DNA of 64,000 bases from Devosia crocina (GCF_900116545.1 NZ_FPCK01000002.1:62001-126000); one strand, 5' to 3'. Counted from the stretch's first letter, positions 1-9,630 are shown. Made by a program: numbers and translations. Notes: a model not told the origin generated them from the letters alone.

Positions 1-39
1 CGGGCCGATAATGCCCCAGCGGATCTTGTTTTCGGTCAT
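1..39 (-). CDS. Gfo/Idh/MocA-type oxidoreductase, N-terminal fragment
   Basis: Thirteen codons running off the left edge read MTENKIRWGIIGP on the minus strand. The RWGIIGP string is the usual opening of the NAD(P)-binding Rossmann fold in Gfo/Idh/MocA sugar or inositol dehydrogenases. The gene diverges from the AraC-type regulator to its right, an arrangement typical of a sugar-catabolic gene and its activator. Only the first strand and the start of the glycine loop are visible, so family and substrate are inference. Confidence 0.5.
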   Translation of the reverse strand, partial: MTENKIRWGIIGP

Positions 40-246
40 GTCTTCTTCCTCGCGCCTAGGCCCTTCGGCGGCGCCGGGGCATTTCGATTGGCTCGTCAAG
101 GCAAGATCCGGCCATGCCGGGGCGAACGGCCGGACCTCAGTCTGCCGCGCCTATCCTCCCTTGCTCTTGTAACGAGCGCTGCCTAAGCTAGTGCCTGGCC
201 ACAGCACGTCGCGCTTATTGGGTATTGGAAATTGGCGGATAGTAAG

Positions 247-1161
247 ATGGTGGAGCGCGGCTTCTATGAGCCGGGCCTTAACGGGGTCGAGCGCCTGCCC
301 ACCGAACTGCACATGTTTCATGCCTCGCCTAAATTGATGCGTGCAGCGCATTGGCATGCGCAGGTGGAGGTGAACTACATCGTTCGCGGGTGGGCGCATT
401 ATTCCATGAGCGGATATGACGTACGCTTTTCAGCCGGAGATCTGGCACTGTTCTGGGGCGGGCAGCCGCACCGGCTGGATGATGCGTCCGAGGACGTGAT
501 TTATGCGGGCGGACACCTGCCGCTGGTTCACTTTTTCCGCCTGCGCCTGCCCCAGGATATGCAGGCTGGCCTCATGCAGGGCGCCACATTGCTTACGCGG
601 GCCAGCGACGGATCCGATCCCATCAATTTCTTGCGCTGGAATGACTTTGTGCGCTCCGGCGATCCGCTCAAGGTCAGCATGGCGATCGATGAACTGCTGC
701 TGCGGATCGAACGCATTCGTTTCGCCCCCTACGAGCTCTTGTCAGGGTTGCGCACAAAGCCAGGCGCTGCGGCGGCGGATCCGTATATTTCTCCGATCGT
801 GCTGCGCATCTGCGACTTCATTGCTGAAAATTTTCGCGAAGAGATCGACTCGGTGGATATCGCCGTAGCGGCCGACGTTCATCCCAAATATGCGATGACC
901 GTCTTTAAGAAATGCACCGGCATGACGCTGAACGATTATGTCAGCCTGATGCGTCTGTCCTTTGCGCAGGCACTGCTGATGCGCGAGGACGCCAATGTGC
1001 TGCAGGTCGCAATGGAAAGCGGCTTCGGTTCGCTCAGCGCCTTCAACAAGCTTTTTCGCAAGCTCGCTGGCATGTCACCGAGCGATTACCGCCGCGATAT
1101 GCGCTCACGCCCAGGCGCGACCATTCCCCAGCGTCCCGCCGCGCGCGAACCTTACAATTGA
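247..1161 (+). CDS. AraC-family transcriptional regulator with cupin sensor domain
   Basis: A 304-residue protein. The N-terminal half is cupin-like (AHWHAQVEVNYIVRG, then FSAGDLALFWGGQPH), the usual effector-binding part of MelR/AraC-type activators. The last 100 residues carry two helix-turn-helix motifs, the second with the family signature ESGFGSLSAFNKLFRKLAGMSP. I chose ATG 247 because GGCGGA lies about 7 bases upstream; an in-frame TTG at 232 would add five residues. It diverges from the oxidoreductase fragment at the left edge and probably controls it, sensing a sugar or sugar acid (inference from context). Confidence 0.88.
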   Translation: MVERGFYEPGLNGVERLPTELHMFHASPKLMRAAHWHAQVEVNYIVRGWAHYSMSGYDVRFSAGDLALFWGGQPHRLDDASEDVIYAGGHLPLVHFFRLRLPQDMQAGLMQGATLLTRASDGSDPINFLRWNDFVRSGDPLKVSMAIDELLLRIERIRFAPYELLSGLRTKPGAAAADPYISPIVLRICDFIAENFREEIDSVDIAVAADVHPKYAMTVFKKCTGMTLNDYVSLMRLSFAQALLMREDANVLQVAMESGFGSLSAFNKLFRKLAGMSPSDYRRDMRSRPGATIPQRPAAREPYN

Positions 1162-1264
1162 GCCAAGCGGAACAATGGGCTGGGCACCGAGACGAACGCC
1201 CCTGTTCACAGACCGAAAAACAGGGTTGCGCTTGCGCCTGTCATTCTCTATGTCTCCGCGCAGT

Positions 1265-1341
1265 CGGGGCGTAGCGCAGCCTGGTAGCGCATTTGTCTGG
1301 GGGACAAAGGGTCGTCGGTTCAAATCCGGCCGCTCCGACCA
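1265..1341 (+). tRNA. tRNA-Pro (anticodon GGG)
   Basis: A 77-base cloverleaf can be folded by hand. The acceptor arm CGGGGCG pairs with CGCTCCG with one G-U pair; the D arm is GCGC/GCGC; the anticodon stem TTTGT/ACAAA holds loop CTGGGGG with GGG at positions 34-36; the T arm is GTCGG TTCAAAT CCGGC. The CCA end is encoded at 1339-1341. It decodes CCC and CCU. No integrase or attachment duplication is visible next to it. Confidence 0.96.
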
Positions 1342-1481
1342 TTTCACCAAATGTTTGGTTTGTAGCCGCGCGGATCATAGGTCAGGCGCGGTCTTCTTGC
1401 GTCTGCGGTAAGCCGCGTTTCCTGCGGAGCTTGCAGGCACGTTACGGTGCAAGGGTTGGTTACTGAGCAATAGCCCGAGCG

Positions 1482-1949
1482 CTAGAGCTCGCGTGCGCGC
1501 TCCAGGATGCGCTTGCATTCCAGCAATTCGCGAAGAACTTCGGACAGCTTGTTGCGCGATTCTTCGTCGAGTTCGGGCTCGGGCGCGGCGACGGAAACTG
1601 CTTCGGGAGCCTCGGCGCCGATGTCCTCGGCTTCATCTTCGGCAAAGTCGATCAGCCCGGCAATATCGTCGGGTGCCCTGCCCTCGCCCACGGCGATGAC
1701 ATAGCGCGCGCCCTGATCCTTGAGGATCTTCTGCACGCCCTTGATGGTGAAACCCTGATCGTAAAGCAGGTGACGGATGCCGCGCAGAAGCATCACGTCT
1801 TCCGGGCGATAATAGCGCCGTCCGCCACCCCGCTTCAGCGGCTTGATGGTCGCAAATCGCGTTTCCCAGAATCGGAGGACGTGCTGCGGAAGATCAAGCT
1901 CCTCGGCCGCCTCAGAAATCGTCCGGAATGCGTCTGGAGACTTGTCCAA
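1482..1949 (-). CDS. MerR-family transcriptional regulator
   Basis: A 155-residue protein. Residues about 9-75 form a MerR winged helix ([19 protein letters not shown], then [15 protein letters not shown]). The C-terminal third is acidic and low in complexity, followed by a short helix, with no cysteine cluster for metal sensing. It lies 27 bases downstream of ihfA on the same strand and is probably co-transcribed. A small MerR protein directly after ihfA is a common alphaproteobacterial arrangement; its effector is unknown. Confidence 0.85.
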   Translation of the reverse strand: MDKSPDAFRTISEAAEELDLPQHVLRFWETRFATIKPLKRGGGRRYYRPEDVMLLRGIRHLLYDQGFTIKGVQKILKDQGARYVIAVGEGRAPDDIAGLIDFAEDEAEDIGAEAPEAVSVAAPEPELDEESRNKLSEVLRELLECKRILERAREL

Positions 1950-1976
1950 ACCGCTCGCCCCTTGAGTAAGAAATCC

Positions 1977-2288
1977 TTACTTTTCAGCGGCAACCATAGA
2001 CTTGTTGATTTTGGACTTCAACACGTTGCTCGGTTTGAACACAAGAACCTGCCGCGGCAGGATCGGGACTTCCTCGCCAGTCTTGGGATTGCGGCCGATT
2101 CTTTCGTTTTTCGAGCGCACCTGAAACGAGCCGAAGGACGACAGCTTCACATTGGAACCGGTGATCAGGGCCTCGGTGATCAACTCGAGCACGCGCTCGA
2201 CCAGCTCCGCCGACTCGGTTCGCGATAGGCCAACACTGCCATAAACAGCTTCCGCCAGGTCTGCCCGCGTTACCGTTTTCTGCGCCAT
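1977..2288 (-). CDS. ihfA: Integration host factor subunit alpha
   Basis: A 103-residue DNA-bending protein of the HU/IHF family. It begins [16 protein letters not shown] as IHF-alpha does, and has the beta-arm signature region [24 protein letters not shown] bends DNA at specific sites and assists sigma-54 promoters, replication and recombination. ATG 2288 gives the usual family start; an in-frame GTG at 2294 would add two residues. It stands between fabH and a MerR regulator, all leftward. The 201-base gap from fabH probably holds its own promoter. Confidence 0.95.
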   Translation of the reverse strand: MAQKTVTRADLAEAVYGSVGLSRTESAELVERVLELITEALITGSNVKLSSFGSFQVRSKNERIGRNPKTGEEVPILPRQVLVFKPSNVLKSKINKSMVAAEK

Positions 2289-2489
2289 TCGCACCCCCGT
2301 TGTTCAAACCGAGTTTTTCAGGTCAGGACGATCTTGATCCGGCTGATCCTGTCTGCCGCCGCAGGCAGGTAAACCCGTGTCTCTGTTGACGCGACCCGAT
2401 CGTTGACCGGCCTGGTCTCGACGTCAGGCTCCTCCACCCGGAGGGACACTAACGCCTTGAAACGCTTGAGGTCAATCGCCTGCTGAGAA

Positions 2490-3467
2490 CTACCAGCGAA
2501 TGAGCGAAGCGCCCCAGGTGAAGCCCCCGCCCATCGCTTCGAGCATCACCAGATCGCCTGGCTTGATCCGTCCATCGGCGACAGCCACGCTGAGCGCGAG
2601 AGGCACGGATGCTGCCGAGGTATTGGCGTGGATATCGACGGTCGTCACTACTTTCTCGGTTGGCAGGCCAAGCTTGGCACCAGCACCATCGATGATGCGC
2701 TTGTTGGCTTGGTGCGGTACGAACCAGTCGAGATCGGCCACGGTGTAGCCGGATTTTTCCAGGGTTGCGTAGACAACGTCGGTGATCTTGCCGACGGCGT
2801 GGCGGAAGACTTCAGGGCCCTGCATGTGGACATGCCCCGCAGTGCCCGTGGAAGACGGGCCACCATCGACATACAGCTTGTCCCAGTGCTGGCCATCCGA
2901 GCGCAGGGCAGATGCAAGAATGCCGCGCTCCGGTTCGTCCTCTGCCAGTTCAACGCCTTCAAGGATCATGGCGCCAGCGCCATCGCCGAAGAGAACGCAG
3001 GTGGTGCGATCGGTCCAGTCGAGAAGCCGGGTGAAGGTCTCGGCGCCGATGACGAGCACGCGCCGTGCCAATCCATTTTTGATATGGCTATCGGCGGTGG
3101 TCACCGCATAAACAAAGCCCGAGCACACGGCCTGGAGATCGAAGGCAAAGCCGTGTCGCATGCCAAGCTTCATCTGCACCAGGGTAGCAGCGGCGGGAAA
3201 AGTATAGTCCGGTGTCGTCGTCGCAACGATGATGAGGTCGATATCGTCGGGGGTCAGGCCCGCGTTATCGAGTGCTGCCCGTGCGGCGGCGACAGCGAGA
3301 TCGGAGGTGAATTCTCCCTCGGCCGCGATGTGACGCTCCTTGATCCCGACGCGCTGCTGGATCCACTCGTCGGATGTGTCGACCGTCTTGGCCAATTCGT
3401 CATTGGTCAGCACCCGTTGAGGAAGGTAGCTGCCGACACCGCGTACTATGGAACGAATTCTGGTCAC
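2490..3467 (-). CDS. fabH: Beta-ketoacyl-ACP synthase III
   Basis: A 325-residue thiolase-fold enzyme that condenses acetyl-CoA (or another acyl-CoA) with malonyl-ACP to start fatty acid synthesis. The catalytic triad is visible: Cys115 in [10 protein letters not shown], His in [10 protein letters not shown] and Asn in [10 protein letters not shown]. The ending [13 protein letters not shown] is typical of the family. It overlaps plsX by 4 bases (ATGA), so the two are translationally coupled and link the start of acyl-chain synthesis to phospholipid acylation. Confidence 0.97.
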   Translation of the reverse strand: MTRIRSIVRGVGSYLPQRVLTNDELAKTVDTSDEWIQQRVGIKERHIAAEGEFTSDLAVAAARAALDNAGLTPDDIDLIIVATTTPDYTFPAAATLVQMKLGMRHGFAFDLQAVCSGFVYAVTTADSHIKNGLARRVLVIGAETFTRLLDWTDRTTCVLFGDGAGAMILEGVELAEDEPERGILASALRSDGQHWDKLYVDGGPSSTGTAGHVHMQGPEVFRHAVGKITDVVYATLEKSGYTVADLDWFVPHQANKRIIDGAGAKLGLPTEKVVTTVDIHANTSAASVPLALSVAVADGRIKPGDLVMLEAMGGGFTWGASLIRW

Positions 3468-4537
3468 GCCGACTTGGCCTCGGAATCAGGCGGCAGCGGT
3501 TCTGGCGCGGCCGTGTTGACAGGGAAGCGCTGCATTGTGTCGCCGATCTTATCGATCAGGCGGCTGCGCGCCATTTCATAGGCGAGGCCCAAGGCACTCT
3601 TGTAACCGACTTCGTCGGTGCCACCATGCGATTTTATCACGATCCCGTTGAGGCCCATGAACACGCCGCCATTGACCGTGCGGGGGTCCATCTTGCGGCG
3701 GAGAGCATTAAGCGCGCCGCGGGCAAAGAAGGCGCCGAGCATGCTGACCCAACTCGCCTTGAGGGCCGATCGCAGATAGGAAGCAACCTGGCGCGCCGTG
3801 CCTTCTGCTGTCTTGAGCGCCACATTGCCCACAAAACCTTCGGTAACGACTACGTCGACCGTGCCCTTACCGATATCGGTGCCTTCGACGAAGCCATGAT
3901 AGGTGAAGCCGGCCCCGGAGGCCTGCTGCAGAATCTTGCCCGCCTCGTTGATGTAGTCGAGCCCCTTGCCTTCCTCGGTACCAATATTGAGGAGACCAAC
4001 AGTGGGCGAGTCGGAATCAAAGAGCGAGCGCGCGAGCGCCGAACCCAGGATGGCGTAATCAACCAGTTGTCTGGCATCGGCACCGATGGTGGCGCCCATG
4101 TCGAGCACGATGATGTCGCTGCGGGTGGTGGGCCAGATGGCTGCGATGCCGGGCCTGGAGATACCCTCCATAGGGCGCAGGCAGAAAGTGGCCATGGCCA
4201 TCAGCGCGCCGGTATTGCCACCGGAAATGGCGACATCGGCATCGCCATCCTTAACTGCCTGGAGCGCCATCCACATGGATGAAATGTTCTTGCCCTTGCG
4301 CAGGGCCTGGCTGGGTTTTTCGTCCATGGCGATCACTGCCTCGCAGTGACGCACGGTACTAACAGCCTTGAGATTGGGGAATTCGTCGAGCAAAGGAGCG
4401 ATCTGCTCCTCACGCCCATGGAAGATAAAGCGGGTATTCTTCCGCTCGCGCAGGGCAAGGTCTGCCCCGTGGATCACAGCACGCGGAGCGTGGTCGCCAC
4501 CCATGGCATCCACGGAAATCGTTATAGAATCGGTCAT
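3464..4537 (-). CDS. plsX: Phosphate acyltransferase PlsX
   Basis: A 357-residue enzyme that makes acyl-phosphate from acyl-ACP, the donor for PlsY in glycerol-3-phosphate acylation. The family opening [12 protein letters not shown] directly follows the chosen ATG; other hallmarks are [10 protein letters not shown] and [14 protein letters not shown]. The frame stays open 14 codons further upstream, but that stretch lacks family similarity. It sits between yceD and fabH, the conserved proteobacterial lipid cluster (rpmF itself is not here). Confidence 0.96.
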   Translation of the reverse strand: MTDSITISVDAMGGDHAPRAVIHGADLALRERKNTRFIFHGREEQIAPLLDEFPNLKAVSTVRHCEAVIAMDEKPSQALRKGKNISSMWMALQAVKDGDADVAISGGNTGALMAMATFCLRPMEGISRPGIAAIWPTTRSDIIVLDMGATIGADARQLVDYAILGSALARSLFDSDSPTVGLLNIGTEEGKGLDYINEAGKILQQASGAGFTYHGFVEGTDIGKGTVDVVVTEGFVGNVALKTAEGTARQVASYLRSALKASWVSMLGAFFARGALNALRRKMDPRTVNGGVFMGLNGIVIKSHGGTDEVGYKSALGLAYEMARSRLIDKIGDTMQRFPVNTAAPEPLPPDSEAKSA

Positions 4538-4619
4538 TTCAGCCCGTTTTTCGGCCCGCTGAAGCAGGCATGCCAACATATCCCATCATGGGGAGGGTGC
4601 AAGCCCTGTGGGCAGGAGT

Positions 4620-5165
4620 TCAGTCCTTGCTTTCGGTCTTGAGCCGCGACAGCGCAGCAAAAGGTCCAGTCGGTTCGCCGTCATCGAGGCCGCCGAGTGA
4701 GCTGGCATCTTCGCCTTCGCGGCGCGGATAAGGATCGATGGCAAGCGCCAAGGTTTCCACCAGTAGCGCACTCAGATCCACTTCTGGCCCATCGATATGG
4801 TCGGGAAAGTCGTCATCTTCCAGATCGACGTAGATTTCGGCGCCCGGTGCGACCGGCGCGCCATGATCGGTCGACGGCAGGAAGACCCGGTCGATCGTTT
4901 CCCTGATCTCCTGCTCGACAGGCTCGAAGCTGACGATGGAGGGTTGCACAATGCGCGCATCGAGCTGCCCCTGCGCGCGAAGTCCGCCACGCAGCGGCAC
5001 AACGCGCAACTCGGCGACAAACCGTTCGACGGAAGTAACCTTCATCGCTTCGGCAATAGCAGCGCGCGTTTTCTCGTCCGCATCTACGCGGACCGATCTG
5101 CCCCCTATGGGCAGCTTGTCGATGCGGACAACGGCGTCGAAGAGCGGTTCGGTCTGTCTGGTCAT
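4620..5165 (-). CDS. YceD/DUF177 family protein
   Basis: A 181-residue acidic soluble protein of the YceD (DUF177) family. The middle region (RGGLRAQGQLDARIVQPSIV, then EQEIRETIDRVFLP) and the acidic end with a DPYPR motif are characteristic. Family members are linked to 23S rRNA accumulation and usually precede rpmF or plsX; here plsX follows by 82 bases. The start overlaps the stop of the upstream cytochrome-chaperone gene (ATGA), so the two genes are coupled. One CxxC-type cysteine pair seen in some YceD proteins is absent here. Confidence 0.85.
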   Translation of the reverse strand: MTRQTEPLFDAVVRIDKLPIGGRSVRVDADEKTRAAIAEAMKVTSVERFVAELRVVPLRGGLRAQGQLDARIVQPSIVSFEPVEQEIRETIDRVFLPSTDHGAPVAPGAEIYVDLEDDDFPDHIDGPEVDLSALLVETLALAIDPYPRREGEDASSLGGLDDGEPTGPFAALSRLKTESKD

Positions 5166-5680
5166 GCGGCGGTTCCGAAATTCACTGTGCCCGCAGTAAT
5201 GGCGCTGACCGGCTGGCCGGCGAGCACCTTATCCTGAGAAAGGGCATAATCGGCGAGGCGACTGGCGTTTTCCCTGTCGCCGCCTTCAAAGATATTGCGC
5301 GAAATGACGCCGATGAGCGCCTCGCGGTCATTGCGATCCATAGCATCGTTGATGGCAGCAAGAAGGCCGAAGAAGAGATTGCCCATCTTCTGGATCTTCT
5401 TGGGCACGCCGAGGTCTCCTGCCCCCATCTCGCGCAGGGAACGATCCATGTCCTTGAAGAAGAGGTCGAACACTGCCTGGCTGAAGTCCTTGGATTGGGC
5501 GCGCAGGCGCCGGAAAACCAGAGCCATATGGAGGCTGATCATGTCGAAGCGGCCGGTTACCGTATCGGGCACGCCCCACTCGGCATAGAAGACCGGCTGC
5601 CGGGATTGCGCCACAATGGAGCGATAGACGCCATAAACAGCGTCGGTCGCGGTATTTTTGCGGAACAGAGACAGGATCAT
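5162..5680 (-). CDS. Ubiquinol-cytochrome c chaperone family protein
   Basis: A 172-residue protein resembling Cbp3/UQCC1, the assembly chaperones of the cytochrome bc1 complex. Typical segments are YAEWGVPDTVTGRFDMISLH, VFRRLRAQSKDFSQAVFD and RSLREMGAGDLGVPKKIQKM. No signal or membrane helix is seen, so it should be cytosolic. I chose ATG 5680 (MILSLFRKN), which gives the family length; the frame is open further upstream but that part runs into the divergent bamE promoter region. It is the first gene of the leftward run to yceD, plsX and fabH. Confidence 0.88.
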   Translation of the reverse strand: MILSLFRKNTATDAVYGVYRSIVAQSRQPVFYAEWGVPDTVTGRFDMISLHMALVFRRLRAQSKDFSQAVFDLFFKDMDRSLREMGAGDLGVPKKIQKMGNLFFGLLAAINDAMDRNDREALIGVISRNIFEGGDRENASRLADYALSQDKVLAGQPVSAITAGTVNFGTAA

Positions 5681-5841
5681 GGGATTGCGCTCAGCCTCGG
5701 GATGGGTCAAACACATGCAAAGCCCGCCGGCCGGATGCCAGCTTGCCAGAGAGCCAAGTTGACAGCTACACATTCCGGCGGCCAGAGGCACGCGCCTTGG
5801 TGCCCCGCCTATAGTCGAGAGCCATCGGGAAAGTCAAATTC

Positions 5842-6297
5842 ATGCCCAAGCGTATTGCTTCCGCTCCCTTCGCACCGATTGCCGCCGCAGCTCTTGTTGC
5901 TGTCGCGCTGACCGCCTGCACGAGCAGCACCTCGCTGACCACGAAGCGGACGCAGGGCTATGAGATTTCCGACAGTGCCATGCAGCAGATCCGCCCGGGC
6001 CAGAGCCAGCAGCTTGTGACCCTCGTACTCGGCTCACCGCAATCGACCAATACATTTGGCGATCAGTCAGCCTGGTATTACGTTCAGACCAAGGTGCAGC
6101 AGACGTCCTTCGGCTTGAACACCGGACTTGAGCGCACGGTACTCGCCATCTACTTCGATCAGAACAAGAAGGTTGTGGACAAGGCTGTCTACACTGCCGC
6201 CGATGGCCGCGTGATTACGGTGGAAAGCCGCCGCACCCAGTCCTTTGGCGAGGACCGGACGTTCATCGACCAGATTCTCAATTCCTTTGGCGGCTGA
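5842..6297 (+). CDS. bamE: Outer membrane assembly lipoprotein BamE
   Basis: A 151-residue SmpA/OmlA (BamE) lipoprotein of the beta-barrel assembly machine. A signal peptide ends in the lipobox LTAC at about residue 28, so the mature protein is lipid-anchored, probably in the outer membrane. The BamE fold follows: QIRPGQSQQLVTLVLGSPQS, then WYYVQTK and a late RTFIDQILNSFGG. It diverges from the cytochrome chaperone gene. A strong hairpin with a T-tract follows at 6320, so it is probably monocistronic. Confidence 0.92.
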   Translation: MPKRIASAPFAPIAAAALVAVALTACTSSTSLTTKRTQGYEISDSAMQQIRPGQSQQLVTLVLGSPQSTNTFGDQSAWYYVQTKVQQTSFGLNTGLERTVLAIYFDQNKKVVDKAVYTAADGRVITVESRRTQSFGEDRTFIDQILNSFGG

Positions 6298-6319
6298 ACC
6301 GGCCGGACCATTTTGCGAA

Positions 6320-6345
6320 GGCCCTGGCTTTGCCGGGGCCTTTTT
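6320..6345 (+). terminator. Rho-independent terminator after bamE
   Basis: A 9-bp stem GGCCCTGGC/GCCGGGGCC (one T-G pair) with loop TTT is followed directly by TTTTT. It lies 22 bases after the bamE stop. On the opposite strand there is no U-tract, so it should stop rightward transcription only. Confidence 0.85.
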
Positions 6346-6381
6346 CTTGTGCTGTCGGGCTCGCGCACGGACAGCAGAGGG

Positions 6382-6876
6382 TTAGTCTTTCTTTTCGAAC
6401 TCCACGCCGGCAGTGCGGGCGACAGAATCAAGAGCGGCATTGACCATGCCGGAGGCGTCTTCCTCGAAGAAGGCGCGCGCGATGTCGACATATTCGGTGA
6501 TAACGACGCGCGGCGGGATATCGCGGCGGTGCAGAAGCTCGAAGGCTGCGGCGCGCAGGATGGCACGAAGCGTGGAATCGATGCGCTCCATCGGCCAGTC
6601 GTCGGCCAGAGCTTTATCGATGGCAGGATCGATGCCGAGCTGGTTCTTGGTAACCCCGCGCACGATCTGGCCGAAGAAATCGGCATCGGCGGGCAGATAC
6701 TGCTCGCCCTCGATCTCGCGACCGAGATGGAAAGCGCCGAACTGAGCCAGCGTATCTTCAAGAGTCTGGCGGCCCACATCCATCTGGTAGAGCGCCTGAA
6801 CCGCAGCCAGGCGAGCGGCGCCGCGCTGATTGGCCGGGCGAAGGGTTTGCGGGTCGCGTTTCGGAAAATCTGTCAT
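6382..6876 (-). CDS. nusB: Transcription antitermination factor NusB
   Basis: A 164-residue all-helical RNA-binding protein that, with NusE (S10), binds boxA in rRNA leaders and prevents premature termination. The opening RGAARLAAVQALYQMD and the ending RVVITEYVDIARAFFEEDASGMVNAALD match the family. Its ATG abuts the ribH stop codon with no gap, so it is the last gene of the glyA-nrdR-ribH-nusB run. Confidence 0.95.
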   Translation of the reverse strand: MTDFPKRDPQTLRPANQRGAARLAAVQALYQMDVGRQTLEDTLAQFGAFHLGREIEGEQYLPADADFFGQIVRGVTKNQLGIDPAIDKALADDWPMERIDSTLRAILRAAAFELLHRRDIPPRVVITEYVDIARAFFEEDASGMVNAALDSVARTAGVEFEKKD

Positions 6877-7350
6877 CTATGCGTTCAACTTTGCCTTTAG
6901 GGCGGCAAGAGCAAGGGCTGCGCGGGCAGCATCGCCACCCCGATCGCCATCGGTTCGGCGTGCGCGGGTCCAGGCCTGGCCTTCATTCTCGACCGTGAGG
7001 ATACCGATGCCAAGCGGCAGAGCGTCGACCACAGCCAGTTCGGCAAGGGCCCGAGTGCTCTCATTGGCAACGGTCACGTAGTGGTTGGATTGGCCGCGGA
7101 CGACGCAGCCAAGGGCAACGAAGCCATCGTATTTTTCGGATTCGAGAGCCATGGCGACGCCGACAGGAACTTCCATCGCACCGGGTACGGAAATGACCTC
7201 GTGGGTAGCGCCGGCCGCTTCCAGCGCTGCGATCGCACCCTCGCGCATTTCGTCGGCGATGGCGGGATAGGCTCGCCCCTCGACGATCAGGAAATGCAGC
7301 CCTTCGGCCGAACCCGCGGCAATGGGGAAGCGCTCGCCATACGAGTCCAT
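6877..7350 (-). CDS. ribH: 6,7-dimethyl-8-ribityllumazine synthase
   Basis: A 157-residue enzyme that joins 5-amino-6-ribitylaminouracil and dihydroxybutanone phosphate in the penultimate riboflavin step. Motifs are VPGAMEVPVGVAMAL, ALGCVVRGQSNHY (with the catalytic His) and GILTVENEGQA. I chose ATG 7350, which has AAAGG nine bases upstream; ATG 7359, three codons earlier, has that same AAAGG directly against it and is less likely. It lies between nrdR and nusB, but ribD and ribE, usually found just upstream, are missing here. Confidence 0.95.
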   Translation of the reverse strand: MDSYGERFPIAAGSAEGLHFLIVEGRAYPAIADEMREGAIAALEAAGATHEVISVPGAMEVPVGVAMALESEKYDGFVALGCVVRGQSNHYVTVANESTRALAELAVVDALPLGIGILTVENEGQAWTRARRTDGDRGGDAARAALALAALKAKLNA

Positions 7351-7451
7351 GTCCGACATCCTTTGTGAGGAGCCGAAGCTCCGCTGCCTTTATCCCTCAC
7401 CCCATAGTCCGCCCGGCGAATCCGCGCAACTGTGGTGGTGGGCAGATGCGT

Positions 7452-7931
7452 CTATTCGTCTTCGGGGAGAGATGGGGTCGCGTCAGCATCGAGTTCGGCG
7501 AGGAAAGCGCGAAAATCGTTGGCCGCGGAAAAATTCTTGTAGACCGAAGCAAAGCGGACGAATGCAACGTTGTCGAGGCTCTTGAGCCCCTCCATCACAT
7601 ATTCCCCGATCTGATCGGAAGTGATCTCGACCTCGCCCAGGCTCTCGAGCTGGCGCACGATTCCGGAAATCATGCGCTCCACACGCTCGGGATCGACAGA
7701 GCGCTTGCGCAACGCCGTGTTGATCGAGCGGGTGAGTTTTTCGCGATCGAACGGCACCTTGCGGCCGGATTTCTTGACCACGGTCAATTCGCGCAGCTGC
7801 ACGCGTTCGAACGTGGTGAAGCGACCACCGCACGCGATGCACACGCGACGGCGCCGGATCGCGCCGGAGTCCTCGGTTGGCCGTGAATCTTTCACCTGGG
7901 TGTCGTCATTGCCGCAATAGGGGCAGCGCAT
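7452..7931 (-). CDS. nrdR: Transcriptional repressor NrdR
   Basis: A 159-residue ATP-cone repressor of ribonucleotide reductase genes. The zinc ribbon is intact: [10 protein letters not shown] near the start and [12 protein letters not shown] at about residue 32. It is followed by the ATP-cone ([18 protein letters not shown]) and the conserved [13 protein letters not shown]. NrdR senses the dATP/ATP balance. It sits 65 bases after glyA, a pairing that is conserved across Alphaproteobacteria; the hairpin between them may set relative expression. Confidence 0.97.
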   Translation of the reverse strand: MRCPYCGNDDTQVKDSRPTEDSGAIRRRRVCIACGGRFTTFERVQLRELTVVKKSGRKVPFDREKLTRSINTALRKRSVDPERVERMISGIVRQLESLGEVEITSDQIGEYVMEGLKSLDNVAFVRFASVYKNFSAANDFRAFLAELDADATPSLPEDE

Positions 7932-7960
7932 CAGTTGTTTTGTCCTGAAGAGGGGAAATA

Positions 7961-7988
7961 AGGGGCATCCGCCGGCGCGGACGCCCCT
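7961..7988 (-). terminator. Terminator-like hairpin between glyA and nrdR
   Basis: Read leftward, AGGGGCGTCCGC pairs with GCGGATGCCCCT (12 bp, one G-T pair, loop GCCG) and is followed by TATTT. It starts within 10 bases of the glyA stop. The U-tract is short, so it may attenuate rather than fully stop transcription into nrdR. Confidence 0.6.
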
Positions 7989-7996
7989 CCAAGGCT

Positions 7997-9295
7997 TTAT
8001 CCGTAGATCGGGAAACGGTCGGTCAGGGTTTTGACCTTTTCACGCACCGCGGCTTCGACCGCTGCGTTGTTATCGTCGCCATTGGTCTTGAGGCCATCGA
8101 GCACTTCGATGATCAGTTCGCCGACAGTCTGGAACTCGGCTTCCTTGAACCCGCGGGTCGTGCCGGCGGGGGTGCCGAGGCGGATGCCGGAGGTAATGGC
8201 CGGCTTTTCCGGATCGAAGGGCACAGCGTTCTTGTTGCAGGTGATGTGAGCGCGGCCGAGAGCAGTCTCGGTTGCCTTGCCTGTGAGCCCCTTGGGACGC
8301 AGGTCAACCAGCATGAGGTGATTGTCAGTGCCGCCGGAGACGATATCGACTCCGCCCTTGACCAGCGTTTCGGCAAGAACCTGAGCATTGCTGACGACCT
8401 GCTTGGCGTAGAGCTTGAACTCGGGCGATAGCGCTTCCTTGAAAGCCACGGCCTTGGCCGCGATCACATGCATCAGGGGGCCGCCCTGGATCCCCGGGAA
8501 GATGGCGGAGTTGATCTTCTTGGCGATATCTTCGTCATCGGTGAGGATCAGGCCGCCGCGCGGGCCGCGCAGGGTCTTGTGCGTGGTTGTAGTCGCAACG
8601 TGGGCGTGCGGGAATGGGCTCGGATAGACACCACCGGCGACGAGACCGGCAACGTGGGCCATGTCGACAAAGAGGATGGCGCCGACTTCATCGGCGATGG
8701 CACGGAACTCAGCCCAGTCCATGACGCGCGAATATGCCGAGAAACCGGCAACGATCATTTTGGGCTTATGCTCGCGCGCGAGCTGGCGGACCTGATCCAT
8801 ATCGACGCGGCCATCCTGCTTGCGCAGGCCGTATTGAACGGCGTTGAACCACTTGCCGGACTGATTGGGCTTGGCGCCATGCGTCAGGTGACCACCCGCA
8901 TCGAGCGACATGCCAAGGATCGTGTCGCCGGGCTGCACCAGCGCCTGATAAACGCCCTGGTTGGCTTGCGAGCCGGAGTTGGGCTGTACGTTGGCAAAGC
9001 CGACGCCGAAGAGCTGCTTGGCACGCTCGATGGCGAGGCTCTCAGCGACGTCGACGAACTGGCAGCCGCCATAGTAGCGCTTGCCCGGGTAGCCTTCGGC
9101 ATATTTATTGGTCAGCACCGAACCCTGCGCCTCAAGCACAGCCTGGGAAACGATGTTTTCGGAGGCGATCAGCTCGATCTCGTTCTGCTGGCGACCAAGT
9201 TCGTCCTGAATGGCCTGTGCGATTTCCGGGTCGGTCTGACCGACGGCGGCGGAAAAGAACTGGGGAAAGAGCGGGGTAGAGGTGGCTGCGCTCAT
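7997..9295 (-). CDS. glyA: Serine hydroxymethyltransferase
   Basis: A 432-residue PLP enzyme that interconverts serine and glycine while loading one-carbon units onto tetrahydrofolate. The PLP-lysine motif [14 protein letters not shown] and the active-site segment [11 protein letters not shown] are present. I chose ATG 9295 ([14 protein letters not shown]), which gives the family length; the frame continues upstream through about 89 codons with no SHMT similarity. It heads the run glyA-nrdR-ribH-nusB, supplying one-carbon units for purines and thymidylate. Confidence 0.97.
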   Translation of the reverse strand: MSAATSTPLFPQFFSAAVGQTDPEIAQAIQDELGRQQNEIELIASENIVSQAVLEAQGSVLTNKYAEGYPGKRYYGGCQFVDVAESLAIERAKQLFGVGFANVQPNSGSQANQGVYQALVQPGDTILGMSLDAGGHLTHGAKPNQSGKWFNAVQYGLRKQDGRVDMDQVRQLAREHKPKMIVAGFSAYSRVMDWAEFRAIADEVGAILFVDMAHVAGLVAGGVYPSPFPHAHVATTTTHKTLRGPRGGLILTDDEDIAKKINSAIFPGIQGGPLMHVIAAKAVAFKEALSPEFKLYAKQVVSNAQVLAETLVKGGVDIVSGGTDNHLMLVDLRPKGLTGKATETALGRAHITCNKNAVPFDPEKPAITSGIRLGTPAGTTRGFKEAEFQTVGELIIEVLDGLKTNGDDNNAAVEAAVREKVKTLTDRFPIYG

Positions 9296-9630
9296 GGAGA
9301 AACGTCCTCGCAAGGGATCAGGTTGACCGGCATGCGGTGCCCATATCACGCCAAATGGCGCGAAACAAAGACCGCGCTGACCGTGAAAAGGGCATAGGGC
9401 TTCCCTGATCGTGGATGGGTGCCCAGGCGAGCGGCTCTCATGATGTTCGCGTTTCCCGGTGGTTCCCCACCTTTTCTCGCCAGTCGCGCGAACAGGCCAC
9501 TTATGGCGGAAAACCTGGATCACGAAAAGGGCAAAGGGGAAACCAAACCGCGAAATCTTCATTTACATGTCGATGATGAAGCGCGTCCGCCCCGTGATTT
9601 AGGATCAACTTGGACGCGGAGGAGAACACC
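9296..9630. other. Divergent intergenic region, glyA / BA14K gene
   Basis: 335 bases between two divergently transcribed genes; both promoters must lie here. No tRNA, repeat or clear riboswitch fold is visible, and I found no tandem glycine aptamer. A weak hairpin GGTGG TTCC CCACC followed by TTTTCT lies near 9459-9480 on the plus strand, without a gene in front of it. Confidence 0.6.

Noticed and set aside
1265-1481. Genomic-island attachment site at tRNA-Pro
   Set aside because: No integrase, no duplicated tRNA 3' end within the window, and the neighbours are housekeeping genes.
8031-9397. Plus-strand frames opposite glyA, up to about 310 codons
   Set aside because: Antisense to a complete SHMT gene, without ribosome sites or motifs.
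9296-9400. Glycine or folate riboswitch in front of glyA
   Set aside because: I could not find a tandem aptamer core or another conserved riboswitch core on the minus strand.
9459-9480. Hairpin GGTGG TTCC CCACC followed by TTTTCT, plus strand
   Set aside because: Only 5 bp, with no gene in front; too weak to call as a terminator or RNA end.
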